Translations under genes and position numbers: made by a program
Shown: one piece after another, positions 53,723-63,821 of the stretch
Layout: every line of letters starts with the position of its first letter
How positions within the stretch are numbered: the stretch's first letter is position 1
Source: Bradyrhizobium sp. AZCC 1693
Lineage (GTDB): Bacteria > Pseudomonadota > Alphaproteobacteria > Rhizobiales > Xanthobacteraceae
Direction: 5' to 3'
Length of the DNA stretch: 64,000 nucleotides
Assembly: GCF_036924745.1 (NCBI RefSeq)
Contig: NZ_JAZHSD010000001.1
Coordinates: forward strand, 5,890,001-5,954,000
Notes under the pieces: generated by a model
Database searches by the model: none
Told to the model about the DNA's origin: nothing
Seen by the model: only the letters and a program-made list of their open reading frames with translations

Positions 53723-55886
53723 TCAGCCTGCCGCCTTCGCCTCGCGGCGGCGCGCGGTGAGGATGTATTCGGTGTAGCCGTTCGGCTGCTCGCGTCCCTT
53801 GAAGACGAGGTCGCAGGCGGCCTGGAAAGCGACGCCGTCGAACGAAGGCGCCATCGGCTTGTAGAGCGGGTCGCCGGCATTCTGCTTGTCGACCACGGCC
53901 GCCATGCGCTTCAGCGATTCCATCACCTGATCCTTGCTGACGACGCCATGCGCCAGCCAGTTCGCCAGATGCTGGCTGGAGATGCGCAAGGTGGCGCGAT
54001 CTTCCATCAGGCCGACGTCGTGAATATCGGGCACCTTGGAGCAGCCGACGCCCTGGTCGATCCAGCGTACGACATAGCCCAAAATGCCCTGGCAGTTGTT
54101 GTCGATCTCCTGCTTCACATCGTCGGGCGCCCAGTTCGACTGCGACACCGGAATGGTGAGGATGTCGGAAAGCTTTGCGCGCTGGCCGCCCCTGGCGAGT
54201 TCCTGCTGGCGCGCGATCACGTTGACCTGGTGATAATGCAGCGCGTGCAGCGTGGCCGCGGTCGGCGAGGGCACCCACGCGGTGGTCGCGCCGGCCTGCG
54301 GGTGGCCGAGCTTCTGGGTGAGCATGTCGGCCATCTTGTCGGGTGCCGCCCACATGCCCTTGCCGATCTGGGCATGGCCGGGCAGGCCGTCGATCAGGCC
54401 CATGTCGACGTTCCAGTCTTCATAGGACTTGATCCACGGCTGCGCCTTCATGTCGTTCTTGCGGATCATCGGCCCCGCTTCCATCGAGGTATGGATCTCG
54501 TCGCCGGTGCGGTCGAGGAAGCCGGTGTTGATGAAGCAGATGCGCTTCGACGCGTTCTGGATGCAGGCCTTGAGGTTGACTGTGGTGCGGCGCTCCTCGT
54601 CCATGATGCCGACCTTCATGGTGTTCTCCGGCAGCGACAGCAGCTTTTCGACCTCGCCGAACAATTCGCAGGTCAGTGCGACCTCGTCGGGGCCGTGCAT
54701 CTTCGGCTTGACGATATAGACCGAGCCGGTGCGGCTGTTTTTGGTTTTCGAAGAACCCTTGAGATCATGGATCGCGAGCAGGCCGGCAACAGCGGCATCG
54801 AGCAGGCCTTCGGGAATCTCCTCGCCCTTCTCGTCGAGCACGGCGTCGGTGAACATGTGGTGGCCGACATTGCGCATCAGCAGCAGGCTGCGGCCGTGCA
54901 GCGTAAGGCCCTTGCCGTCGGGCGTCTTGTAGACGCGGTCGGGATTGAGCGAACGCTTGAGCGTCTTGCCGCCCTTCTCGAAATCGGCCGAGAGCGTGCC
55001 GTTCATCAGGCCGAGCGTGTTGCGATAGACCAGCACCTTGTCCTCGGCATCGACGGCGGCGACCGAATCTTCCATGTCGAGAATGGTGGAGACCGCCGAT
55101 TCCAGGATCATGTCGGCGACCGCCGGCCGGATCATCCTTGCCGATCGCGTGGCTGCGATCGATCTTCACTTCGACATGCATGCCGTTGTTGACCAGCAGG
55201 ATCGCGGAAGGTTGAGCAGCATCGCCGTGATATCCGGCGAATTGCGAAGCATACTTCAGCGCGGTCGCGTTGCCGCTCTTCAGCTTCACGGAGAGCTGGC
55301 CGGCGATGACGCTGTACGACGTCACATCCGTGTGGCTGCCGGTCGCGAGCGGCACGGCGGCATCGAGGAAGGCTTTTGCCCTGGCGATCACCTTGTCGCC
55401 GCGTGCCTTGTTGTAACCCTTACCGCTCTCGCTCGGATCGTGCGGGATCGCGTCGGTGCCGTAGAAGGCGTCATAGAGCGAGCCCCAGCGCGCGTTCGCC
55501 GCGTTCAGCGCATAGCGGGCATTGGTGAGGGGAACGACGAGCTGCGGTCCGCAGATCTTGCCGATTTCTTCGTCGACATTTGCTGTCTCTACCTTCTGAG
55601 TAGCCGGCTCGGGAAGGAGATAGCCGATCTCCTTGAGGAACGCTGTGTAAGCGTTCATGTCGATCCGCTTGCCCTTGTTGGCGCGATGCCAGCCGTCGAT
55701 CTTGGCCTGCAGCGCGTCGCGGAAGGCGAGCAGCTCACGGTTTTTCGGCCCGAGCTTCTTGATGATGCCAGCGACACCGGCCCAGAACGCGTCGGGGGAA
55801 ATCCCGGTTTTGGGGGTCGCCTCCTTGGCGATGAAATCGAACAGGACAGGGGCGATCTTCAATCCGTGGGCATCGACACGCTTCAT
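53723..55886 (-). pseudogene. glcB: Malate synthase G, frame broken by one extra base
   Basis: The N-terminal third runs from the ATG at 55886 (a TTG at 55901 is possible) to [14 protein letters not shown]. The rest continues in the next frame from [20 protein letters not shown] to the stop at 53723. One extra C on the plus strand at about 55120-55121 explains the break, and removing it gives about 720 residues, the normal length. Conserved parts are intact on both sides (IDRSH, LNCGLIDR-like [27 protein letters not shown]). The enzyme makes malate from glyoxylate and acetyl-CoA. It may be a sequencing error. Confidence 0.9.
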
Positions 55887-56018
55887 GACGGGCTTTCTCA
55901 AAAGAAATGGCGTTTACAGGCCGCTTTCAGACGAAAAGCAGCAAAAAACGCGCCAAAGGGGCAGCGTTGGCCGCCCTTTTAGCCCTAAAGCCGGGTCGAT
56001 GAGAAGGCCCCAAAACGC

Positions 56019-57968
56019 CTAGATATTGGCCGCCAGGTCCACCAGTTCGTCGAACAAAATGCCGGTTTCCGCCAGCATCCGCTCGATCTCGTCGGTCGCA
56101 TCCGAAACCGTTTTGGCCGAGGTGTCGATGCTGAGCTCCGCCCGGGCCGGCGGCTGGTAGTCATTGCCGATCCCGGTGAACGCCTGCAGCGTGCCGGCGC
56201 GCGCCTTGGCGTAATGGCCCTTGGGGTCGCGGCTCTCGCAGATCTCGGCCGGCGTTGCGACATAGATCTCGCGGAACGTCGTGTCGGCGATGCGGCGGGC
56301 GGCGGCGCGATCGTCCGCTGACGGCGACACCGCGGCAACAACGGCGATATGGCCGTTGCGCGCCAGATGGGTCGCGACTTCGGCGAGCCGCCGGATGTTT
56401 TCGGTGCGGTCCTGCGCGGAGAAGCCGAGGTCGCCATTGAGGCCGGCGCGCAAGGTGTCGCCATCGAGCAGGATCGGCGAACCGCCGCGCGAAAACAGCC
56501 GGCGCTCCAGCGCGCGCGCCAGCGTCGATTTTCCGGAGCCCGGCAAGCCGGTCAGCCAGATCACCGCGCCGTTGTGGCGATAGCGCGCCGAGCGCTCCTC
56601 GGGTCGCAATGCGGATTCGACCGGCACGATGTCGATCGGGACGGCGCGTTGTCCGGCGTCGACCGACAGCACGAGGCCGCCGCCGGCGATGCGGCCATTG
56701 ACCTCGATCACCAGCCGCCCGGTCCGCGGATTGTCCTGATAGGGGTCGGCCGCGATCGGCTGCGCCAGCGAGATGTCGATTTCGCCGACATGATTGCGCG
56801 CGATCGCCTTGGTTTCCTCGTTGGAGAGTTCGCCGGGATCGACCGCCTTCTCGATCGCGACCACGCTGGCGCGGCTTTCCCGCGTGCCGAGGCGGATCAG
56901 GATCTGATCGCCCTTCGACAGCGGTTTGTCGTGCAGCCAGAAAATCCGCGCGCGAATTCGCCGCGTGTCGCGCGGCGTCGCGCCGGCGTGTGCAATGACA
57001 TCGCCGCGTTCGATGAACAATTCGCGATCGAGCGTGATGCCGACCGAACGGCCGGCGCCGTGGCTGCCTTTGAGCGGCGTCACCGGCCAGCTCTCGACCG
57101 TCTTGATCTTCGCGATCTTGCCGGCGGGCATGATGACGATTTCGTCGCCGGCGCTCAGATGTCCGGACTCGATACGGCCCGCCACGATGCGGCGGTCGTC
57201 GAATTTGTAGATCGCCTGCACCGGCAGCCGCAGCGCCAGTTGCTCCAGCGGCCGCGCCGGTTCGAGCGCGTCGAGCGCTTCGACCACCGTCGGGCCTCGA
57301 TACCAGCCGATCCGCGGCGTGTGTTCGGCGACGCCGTCGCCATCGCGCGCAGAAATCGGAATCACGGCCGAGGGCGTCACGCCGAGACCGATCAGATGCG
57401 CCGAAATCTCGTCGCTGATTTCCTTGAATCTGGCAGCGCTGAAATCGACGCGGTCCATCTTGTTGACGACGATGGCGACCTGCTTGATGCCGAGCAGATG
57501 CAGCAGATAGCCGTGCCGCCGGGTCTGGTCGCGCACGCCTTCCAGCGCGTCGATGATCAGCACCGCGCCGTCGGCCTGCGAGGCGCCGGTGATCATGTTG
57601 CGGAGGAATTCGGCGTGGCCCGGCGCGTCGATCAGCACGACGTCGCGCGAACGGGTGCGGAAGCGGATCTGCGTGGTGTCGATGGTGATGCCCTGATCGC
57701 GCTCGGTCTGCAGCGCATCCAGGAGGAACGACCATTCGAACGGCATGCCGCGCCGCGCGCTGACCGCCTTCAGCATTTCAAGCTTGCCTTCGGGCAGGCT
57801 GCCGGTCTCGTGCAGCAGGCGTCCGACCAAAGTGGATTTGCCGTGATCGACATGGCCGACGATGACGATGCGAACCTGCGGTCGCGTCGTGCCATTTGGC
57901 ATCGACGTGGTACCGTTCGGCGTGGCCGAGACGCTTGCGGGGAGGATCATGTTCATTGCGACGCTCAC
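56019..57968 (-). CDS. cysN: Bifunctional sulfate adenylyltransferase subunit 1 / APS kinase
   Basis: This 649-residue fusion has an EF-Tu-like GTPase half (GHVDHGKST at about 38-46, [16 protein letters not shown]) typical of CysN, then two beta-barrel domains. From about residue 470 there is an APS kinase domain ([48 protein letters not shown]). The same CysNC/NodQ architecture is common in rhizobia. With CysD it forms APS from sulfate and ATP, and the C-domain can phosphorylate APS to PAPS. It follows cysD by 12 bp. Confidence 0.95.
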   Translation of the reverse strand: MSVAMNMILPASVSATPNGTTSMPNGTTRPQVRIVIVGHVDHGKSTLVGRLLHETGSLPEGKLEMLKAVSARRGMPFEWSFLLDALQTERDQGITIDTTQIRFRTRSRDVVLIDAPGHAEFLRNMITGASQADGAVLIIDALEGVRDQTRRHGYLLHLLGIKQVAIVVNKMDRVDFSAARFKEISDEISAHLIGLGVTPSAVIPISARDGDGVAEHTPRIGWYRGPTVVEALDALEPARPLEQLALRLPVQAIYKFDDRRIVAGRIESGHLSAGDEIVIMPAGKIAKIKTVESWPVTPLKGSHGAGRSVGITLDRELFIERGDVIAHAGATPRDTRRIRARIFWLHDKPLSKGDQILIRLGTRESRASVVAIEKAVDPGELSNEETKAIARNHVGEIDISLAQPIAADPYQDNPRTGRLVIEVNGRIAGGGLVLSVDAGQRAVPIDIVPVESALRPEERSARYRHNGAVIWLTGLPGSGKSTLARALERRLFSRGGSPILLDGDTLRAGLNGDLGFSAQDRTENIRRLAEVATHLARNGHIAVVAAVSPSADDRAAARRIADTTFREIYVATPAEICESRDPKGHYAKARAGTLQAFTGIGNDYQPPARAELSIDTSAKTVSDATDEIERMLAETGILFDELVDLAANI

Positions 57969-57980
57969 ACCAGATGTCCG

Positions 57981-58886
57981 TTAGAGATAGCCGGCGACAC
58001 GCAGCCGCTCGAAAGCGTCTTCGGTTTCGTGATCAAGCGCGCGGCCGGCGCGCTCCGGCACCTTGGTGCCGTCGAGCTCGGTCAGGATCTCGTCGATGCT
58101 GGAGGCGGTCGATGCCACCGGATTGGTGATGTCCTGATCGCCCAGCGAGCGATAGCGCCTGCCGTCCTTGGAGAGATAAAGCGGGATGATCGGAATGTTC
58201 TCGCGCTTGGTGTAGGCCCAGATGTCGGCCTCGGTCCAATGCAGGATCGGATGGATGCGCAGATGCGCGCCTGTTGGAGGCGAGGCGTTGAACTGGTCCC
58301 AGAATTCCGGGGGCTGATCGCGCACGTCCCAGCCGCCTTCAAGCCCGCGCGGCGAGAACACGCGCTCCTTGGCGCGCGTCGCTTCCTCATCGCGGCGGAT
58401 GCCGGCGATCAATCCGTCAAAGCCATATTTGGTCAGCGCCCATTTGAGTCCCTCAGTCTTGCGCGCGGCGGAACGTGCGGCCGGCGGCAACGTCGGATCG
58501 ACAGCGTCGATCGGCGGGCAGGGCTCGATCTTGAGATCGAGCTCCCACTCCTTGCCGAAGCGATCGCGGAACGCATACATCTCCGGAAATTTCTTGCCGG
58601 TGTCGACGTGCAATGCTGGAAACGGCACGCGGCCGAAGAAAGCCTTGCGCGCCAGCCAGATCATCACGTTGGAGTCCTTGCCCAGCGACCATAGCAGCGC
58701 GAGCTTCTTCAGCCGCGCGAATGCTTCGCGCAGAATGTAGATGCTCTGCGCCTCGAGTTCATCGAGATGGTCCATCGACGGCGGCGGCAGTCGTCCGTCG
58801 GCGAAAATTTGCGGGACAGCGGAGCCGTTTTTGAGGTCGGTGGCACGCAACCGGTCTTTGGCGGAGTCGGGGTTGAGAAGATGCAT
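57981..58886 (-). CDS. cysD: Sulfate adenylyltransferase subunit 2
   Basis: The protein is 301 residues from the ATG at 58886, where the CysD sequence begins (DHLDELEAQSIYILREAFA). The PP-loop-type segment LLWSLGKDSNVMIWLARKAF carries SxGKDS. VDTGKKFPEMYAFRDRF and RREDEE-like GIRRDEEATRAKERVFSPRG follow. It transfers the adenylyl group to sulfate, driven by the CysN GTPase. It is divergent from cysG across a 142-bp control region. Confidence 0.95.
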   Translation of the reverse strand: MHLLNPDSAKDRLRATDLKNGSAVPQIFADGRLPPPSMDHLDELEAQSIYILREAFARLKKLALLWSLGKDSNVMIWLARKAFFGRVPFPALHVDTGKKFPEMYAFRDRFGKEWELDLKIEPCPPIDAVDPTLPPAARSAARKTEGLKWALTKYGFDGLIAGIRRDEEATRAKERVFSPRGLEGGWDVRDQPPEFWDQFNASPPTGAHLRIHPILHWTEADIWAYTKRENIPIIPLYLSKDGRRYRSLGDQDITNPVASTASSIDEILTELDGTKVPERAGRALDHETEDAFERLRVAGYL

Positions 58887-59028
58887 CTCTGGGCCTTGGC
58901 CTTGGGGGGCGAAAATTCTATAGTCGCGCTGCAATAGAGAAGAAATAATTTTCTCTTTGCGGGTGTTGAACGACACATATATAGAAAATAATTCCAGTCA
59001 ACCCCGAAGTGGGGGAAGCGAGTTTCGC
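58887..59028. promoter_or_regulatory. Divergent control region of cysD-cysNC and cysG-cysI-cysH
   Basis: This 142-bp region is AT-rich in its middle. It has two similar elements, AGAAATAATTTTCT (58941-58954) and AGAAAATAATTCC (58983-58995), starts 42 bp apart. They could be operators for a sulfur regulator, but the factor is not identified. No SAM riboswitch-like sequence was recognised. Confidence 0.55.
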
Positions 59029-60465
59029 ATGCGATTCCTGCCCGTGTTTCTCGATCTGCAAAGCGGCGTGGTGCTGCTCGTCGGAGCCGGCGAACTCGTG
59101 CGCGCGAAATTGCGCCTCTTGGCATCGGCCGGAGCCAACATCCGCTGGTACGCGACTGACGGCAGTCATGACGTTTCGGGGCTCGATGCGGCTGATGCCG
59201 CCCGGATCGAACACGCGACCGGCGATCCGCTCGCTTCCGATCTGTCCGGCGTGATCGCAATCCTTTGCGCCGGCGCCGGCGACATCGGCGTTGCGATGTC
59301 GGCGCGCGCCAAGGCGGTCGGGCTGCCCATCAATGTGATGGACGATCTCGCGCATTCCACTTTCATCTTTCCCGCGATTGTCGATCGCGGCGATGTCGTC
59401 GTTGCCGTCGGCACCGGCGGCGCGTCTCCGGTGGTGGCGCGCCGCGTGCGTGAGCGCATCGAGGCCGTGCTACCGGCGCGCATCGGCGATCTCGCCGCCT
59501 TCATCGGCAGCTTTCGCAAATCGATGCATGCGCGCATTCCCGAATTCCCGTTGCGCCGCCGCTTCTGGGAGCGCGTGATCGACGGCCCGATCGGCGCGCT
59601 GGTGCTCGCCGGCCGCAGGGGCGAGGCCGAAAAAGCGCTGAACGAAATCGCCGATCCCTCCGCCTTCGCCGGCGCGAGCAAGGACGGCAAGGCCGAGGGC
59701 AGGGTGACGCTGGTCGGCGCCGGACCGGGCGATCCCGATCTGCTCACCATCAAGGCGCTGCGCGCGCTGCAGGATGCGGATGTCGTTTTCTACGACGAAC
59801 TGGTCTCGCCGGAAATTCTCGATCGCATCCGTCGCGACGCTTCGCGCATTCCGGTCGGCCGCCGGGTCGGCAAGCCCGGCATCGGCCAGGATGCGATCAA
59901 CAAATTGCTGATTGATGCAGCGAAATCCGGACAGCGCGCGGTGCGGTTGAAGGGCGGCGATCCCTTCATCTTCGGCCGCGGTGGCGAGGAGATCGAAGTG
60001 CTGCGCGAGGCCGGCGTCGCCTGTTCGGTGGTGCCCGGCATTACCGCAGGGCTCGGTGCCGCCGCGCAATTCGAGGCGCCGCTGACTTATCGCCACGAGG
60101 CGCTGCGCATCACCTTCCTGACGGCGCACAAGGCAAAGGACGCCGAGACGGTCGACTGGTCGGTGCTGACCGACAAGAAAATGACCATCGTGGTCTATAT
60201 GGGCATGACCGCGGCGCCATCGGTGCGTGCCGGTTTGCTTGCCGCAGGCCGGTTGCCGCAAACACCCGTTGGTGTGTTCGCGCGGGTGACGCGGCCGGAT
60301 GCGCAGGCCGTGGTCGGCACGCTCGAGAATCTTCCTGCGCTGGTCGAAAAAATCGATGGCGGTCCCGCCATCCTCATCATCGGCGACGTCGTTGCGCATT
60401 CCGCGCCGTGGCGCCAGTCCAACCTCAATCAAGTCATCTCCAAACTGCTGGATGCTGCCGAATGA
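59029..60465 (+). CDS. cysG: Siroheme synthase CysG
   Basis: The protein is 478 residues from the ATG at 59029, with GGGGGAAG upstream. The N-terminal part (about 1-200) is the precorrin-2 dehydrogenase/ferrochelatase domain, with a dinucleotide-binding start VVLLVGAGELVRAKLRLLAS. The C-terminal part is uroporphyrinogen-III methyltransferase (LVGAGPGDPDLLTIKALRAL, RLKGGDPFIFGRGGEE, TFLTAHK). It makes siroheme, the prosthetic group of CysI. Its end overlaps the DUF2849 gene by 4 bp. Confidence 0.95.
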   Translation: MRFLPVFLDLQSGVVLLVGAGELVRAKLRLLASAGANIRWYATDGSHDVSGLDAADAARIEHATGDPLASDLSGVIAILCAGAGDIGVAMSARAKAVGLPINVMDDLAHSTFIFPAIVDRGDVVVAVGTGGASPVVARRVRERIEAVLPARIGDLAAFIGSFRKSMHARIPEFPLRRRFWERVIDGPIGALVLAGRRGEAEKALNEIADPSAFAGASKDGKAEGRVTLVGAGPGDPDLLTIKALRALQDADVVFYDELVSPEILDRIRRDASRIPVGRRVGKPGIGQDAINKLLIDAAKSGQRAVRLKGGDPFIFGRGGEEIEVLREAGVACSVVPGITAGLGAAAQFEAPLTYRHEALRITFLTAHKAKDAETVDWSVLTDKKMTIVVYMGMTAAPSVRAGLLAAGRLPQTPVGVFARVTRPDAQAVVGTLENLPALVEKIDGGPAILIIGDVVAHSAPWRQSNLNQVISKLLDAAE

Positions 60466-60773
60466 CCTCTCCACTTCAACAAAAAATCAAGATCACCGGA
60501 CCCTCGATGGTGACCGCCAACCGCACCTCGGATGGCATCGTGATCTATCGCACCGCGCAGCAGGGCTGGTCGGCAAGCTTGTCGGACGCTGCGATCGTCC
60601 GCACCTCCGATGAAGCGCGGGCGCTGCTGGCCGAAGCCAATGCCGACGACGTCGGCGCGGTCGGCGCCTATATCGCGCCGGTCGAGCTCAAGGACAGCGG
60701 CGAGATCAAACCCGGCAATTTGCGCGAACGCATCCGGTCGAAGGGTCTCACCATCGACCTGCTTCCGGCCTAA
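60462..60773 (+). CDS. DUF2849 protein of the sulfite reductase operon
   Basis: The protein is 103 residues from the ATG at 60462, overlapping the cysG stop (ATGA). The domain covers most of the protein (TANRTSDGIVIYRTAQQGWS, YIAPVELKDSGEIKPGNLRE). DUF2849 proteins are almost always found between cysG and cysI in alphaproteobacteria. A role in sulfite reductase assembly or electron supply is likely but unproven. Confidence 0.9.
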   Translation: MTSPLQQKIKITGPSMVTANRTSDGIVIYRTAQQGWSASLSDAAIVRTSDEARALLAEANADDVGAVGAYIAPVELKDSGEIKPGNLRERIRSKGLTIDLLPA

Positions 60774-60797
60774 ACGACGTATCAAGGCTGATCCATC

Positions 60798-62453
60798 ATG
60801 TACGCATATGACGAACTCGATCGCACGCTGATCAATGAACGCGTGTCTGAATTCCGCGACCAGGTGAAGCGCCGTCTCTCCGGCGAACTCACCGAGGACG
60901 AATTCAAGATGCTGCGGCTGCAAAACGGCGTCTATCTGCAACTGCATGCCTACATGTTCCGCGTCGCCATCCCCTACGGCACGCTGTCGTCGAAGCAGTT
61001 GCGGCGGCTTGCGCATGTCGCGCGCCGCTACGATCGCGGCTACGGCCATTTCACCACCCGGCAGAACATCCAGTACAACTGGATCAAGCTTGCCGAATTG
61101 CCGGATGCGCTGGCCGATCTTGCCGAAGTCGGCATCCACGCCATGCAGACTTCCGGCAACAACATGCGCAACGTTACCTCGGACCAGTGGGCGGGCGTCG
61201 CGCCGGGCGAGATCGAGGATCCGCGCATCTGGTCGGAAATCCTGCGGCAACACACCACGCTGCATCCGGAATTCTCGTTCCTGCCGCGCAAGTTCAAGAT
61301 CGCGATCACGGCCTCCGACCACGACCGCGCCGCGATCAAGATCCATGACATCGGCCTGCGTCTCTACCGGAACGCGGAAGGCGAGACCGGCTTCGAGGTG
61401 CTGGTCGGCGGCGGGCTCGGCCGCACGCCGTTCATCGCCAAGACCATCAAGCCGTTCGTGTCGCGCCGCGACATCCTCAGCTATGTCGAGGCGATTCTGC
61501 GCGTCTATAACCAGTACGGCCGCCGCGACAACATCTACAAGGCCCGCATCAAGATCCTGGTGCACGAGCTCGGCATCGAGAAGTTCGCTGCGGAGGTCGA
61601 GGAGGAGTGGCAGCAGATTCGCGACAGCGCGCTGACGCTCGATGACTCCGTGATCGAGGAAATCCGCTCGCGGTTCTCCTATCCGGCCTATGACAAGCTG
61701 CCGCACATGCCGGAAGAGCTGAAGAAGGCGGCGCATGATCCGCATTTCGAGGCCTGGCGCCGCAACTCGGTGTTCACGCACAAGGTGCAGGGCTATTCGA
61801 TCGTGACGCTTTCGCTGAAGCCGGTAGGCGGGCCTCCGGGCGACGCCACTGCCGACCAGATGGACGCGGTCGCCGATCTCGCCGACAAATATTCCTTCGG
61901 CGAAGTCCGCGTCGGCCACGAGCAGAACCTCGTGCTGCCGCACGTTGCCAGGCGCGATCTGCCCGCGCTGTGGAAGGCGCTCGACAGAATCGGCCTTGCG
62001 ACGCCGAATATCAATCTGGTCTCCGACATCATTGCCTGTCCGGGGCTGGATTATTGCTCGCTCGCCAATGCACGCTCGATCCCGATCGCGCAGGAATTGA
62101 CGCGCCGCTTCGCCAATCACGACACGGCGAACATGATCGGCCGGCTGCACATCAACATTTCCGGCTGCATCAATGCCTGCGGACATCACCATGTCGGCCA
62201 CATCGGCATTCTCGGCGTCGAGAAGAACGGCGAGGAGTTTTACCAGATCACGATCGGCGGCCGTGCCGACGAGAACGCCCAGATGGGCACCTTGATCGGC
62301 CCGGCGGTGCCTTACGTCGACGTCGCCGACGTGATCGAGGACATTGTCGAAGCCTATCTTGCCTTGCGCGCGCGCCCCGACGAATTGTTCGTCGATACGG
62401 TGAAGCGGCTCGGCGTCGAACCATTCAGGGAGCGGGTCTATGCCACTCGTTAA
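60798..62453 (+). CDS. cysI: Sulfite reductase hemoprotein (CysI-type, nitrite/sulfite reductase family)
   Basis: This 551-residue protein contains two nitrite/sulfite reductase half-domains. The siroheme-[4Fe-4S] ligands are ACPGLDYCSL (about residue 420) and ISGCINACGHHHVGH (about residue 457), a C-x5-C plus C-x3-C arrangement. HFTTRQNIQYNWI and QTSGNNMRNVTSD form the anion/siroheme site. It reduces sulfite to sulfide in six electrons. There is no CysJ-like flavoprotein nearby, so electrons probably come from ferredoxin. Overlaps the DUF934 gene by 14 bp. Confidence 0.94.
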   Translation: MYAYDELDRTLINERVSEFRDQVKRRLSGELTEDEFKMLRLQNGVYLQLHAYMFRVAIPYGTLSSKQLRRLAHVARRYDRGYGHFTTRQNIQYNWIKLAELPDALADLAEVGIHAMQTSGNNMRNVTSDQWAGVAPGEIEDPRIWSEILRQHTTLHPEFSFLPRKFKIAITASDHDRAAIKIHDIGLRLYRNAEGETGFEVLVGGGLGRTPFIAKTIKPFVSRRDILSYVEAILRVYNQYGRRDNIYKARIKILVHELGIEKFAAEVEEEWQQIRDSALTLDDSVIEEIRSRFSYPAYDKLPHMPEELKKAAHDPHFEAWRRNSVFTHKVQGYSIVTLSLKPVGGPPGDATADQMDAVADLADKYSFGEVRVGHEQNLVLPHVARRDLPALWKALDRIGLATPNINLVSDIIACPGLDYCSLANARSIPIAQELTRRFANHDTANMIGRLHINISGCINACGHHHVGHIGILGVEKNGEEFYQITIGGRADENAQMGTLIGPAVPYVDVADVIEDIVEAYLALRARPDELFVDTVKRLGVEPFRERVYATR

Positions 62454-62955
62454 GGACGGAAAGATTGCAGCGGACCTGTTCGTCCATGTGCCCGACGGCG
62501 CCGAGTTGCCGGGCGATGGCGCGATCCTGGTTCCGGCGGCGCGGTTCCTCGAAGATCCGCAAGCCTTGCTGGCGCGCGCCGGCAAGCTCGGCGTGATCTG
62601 GCCGAACAATCGCGACATCGACGATCTCGTGCCGTATCTCGACCGGCTGGCGGCGGTAGCACTGGTGTTCCCGTCGTTCCGCGACGGCCGCGCCTACAGC
62701 CAGGCGCGGCTGTTGCGCGAGCGGTACGCCTTCGAAGGCGAGCTGCGCGCCACCGGCCAGGTGCTGCGCGACCAGTTCGTGTTCATGCTGCGCGCCGGCT
62801 TCGACGCTTTCGAGGTGAAAAAGGACAGCGACGCGGCGGCGTTTGCGGCAACCAGCAAGCGCTATTCGGTGTTCTACCAGCCGACCGGCGATGGCCGCGT
62901 CACCGCGCTCAATCGTCGGATGCAGTTGCGTCATTCGGAGAGTGCCGGCCAGTGA
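62440..62955 (+). CDS. DUF934 protein of the sulfite reductase operon
   Basis: The protein is 171 residues, starting inside the end of cysI (14-bp overlap) and overlapping cysH by 4 bp (GTGA). The DUF934 core is VALVFPSFRDGRAYSQARLL then ELRATGQVLRDQFVFMLRAG and FEVKKDSD. It is conserved next to cysI and cysH in proteobacteria that lack CysJ, and is thought to help sulfite reduction. The mechanism is unknown. Confidence 0.92.
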   Translation: MPLVKDGKIAADLFVHVPDGAELPGDGAILVPAARFLEDPQALLARAGKLGVIWPNNRDIDDLVPYLDRLAAVALVFPSFRDGRAYSQARLLRERYAFEGELRATGQVLRDQFVFMLRAGFDAFEVKKDSDAAAFAATSKRYSVFYQPTGDGRVTALNRRMQLRHSESAGQ

Positions 62956-63683
62956 GCACGATCGTACAGCACGGCATCGCCGCTGACACGGCGATCCTTC
63001 ATTCGGCGCAGACGCTCGATCATACCTTGCGCGACGCCTCGCCGGCGCATGTCATTGAAACCGCGCTTAAGCTTGTCGGCCGCGAACAGCTTGCCCTGGT
63101 GTCGTCGTTCGGCACGGAATCGGCGGCGCTGCTCAAGGTGATGGCGGACGTCGATCCCGCGATTCCCGTGATCTTTCTCGATACCGGGTGGCTGTTCGAG
63201 GAGACGCTCGCCTATCGCGACACGTTGATTGCTGCGCTCGGCCTTCGCGACGTTCGCTCGATCAAGCCGCTGGAAGAAGCGCTGTCACGCCAGGATCCCG
63301 ATCGCGAATTGTGGTTTTCCGATCCCGACGCCTGCTGCCGTATTCGCAAGGTGGAACCGCTGGCGCGGGCGCTGAAGCCGTTCTCGGCCTGGATCAACGG
63401 ACGCAAGCGTTTTCAGGGCGGCGCGCGCGCCGAGATTCCCGTCGTCGAGGACGACGGCGCGAAGCTGAAATTCAATCCGTTCGCCAACGCGTCGCGCGAA
63501 GAGATCGAGGCGATCTACAATCTCGCCAAGCTGCCGCCGCATCCTCTGGTCGCCTCCGGCTATTTGTCGGTCGGCTGCATGCCGTGTTCGAGCCGGACCG
63601 CGCCGGACGAGGATGCGCGTGCCGGCCGTTGGCGCGGCAGACCGAAGACGGAATGCGGCATTCACACGACGAAAACTTCTTGA
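62952..63683 (+). CDS. cysH: Assimilatory adenylyl-sulfate (APS) reductase
   Basis: The protein is 243 residues from a GTG. The PP-loop-like SSFGTESAALLKVMADVDP and LDTGWLFEETLAYRD are at the N-half. Two Cys pairs, CCRIRK (about residue 128) and GCMPCSSRTAP (about residue 212), are the [4Fe-4S] ligands that distinguish APS reductase from PAPS reductase. The catalytic Cys is in the C-terminal KTECGIH. It reduces APS to sulfite using thioredoxin. Having an APS kinase domain in cysNC as well suggests PAPS is also made for sulfation. Confidence 0.93.
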   Translation: MSTIVQHGIAADTAILHSAQTLDHTLRDASPAHVIETALKLVGREQLALVSSFGTESAALLKVMADVDPAIPVIFLDTGWLFEETLAYRDTLIAALGLRDVRSIKPLEEALSRQDPDRELWFSDPDACCRIRKVEPLARALKPFSAWINGRKRFQGGARAEIPVVEDDGAKLKFNPFANASREEIEAIYNLAKLPPHPLVASGYLSVGCMPCSSRTAPDEDARAGRWRGRPKTECGIHTTKTS

Positions 63684-63821
63684 GCGGCCGGATTTCATAG
63701 GACATTGAGGCTGCGGAACCGCAAACAATGAAATGCGGTTTCGTTGACGAAGCGGCCTTTCGTCGCGACTTATACGTTCGCGCTTGATGATATGCTTGAT
63801 CAAGCCGAATGGAGATCAACG

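Noticed and set aside
56349..58694. Long plus-strand open frame opposite cysNC and cysD
   Set aside because: The opposite strand holds two complete enzymes with all motifs; the plus frame has no family resemblance and spans two genes.
58887..59028. SAM or other sulfur riboswitch upstream of cysG or cysD
   Set aside because: The leaders are too short and AT-rich, and no conserved aptamer core could be recognised.
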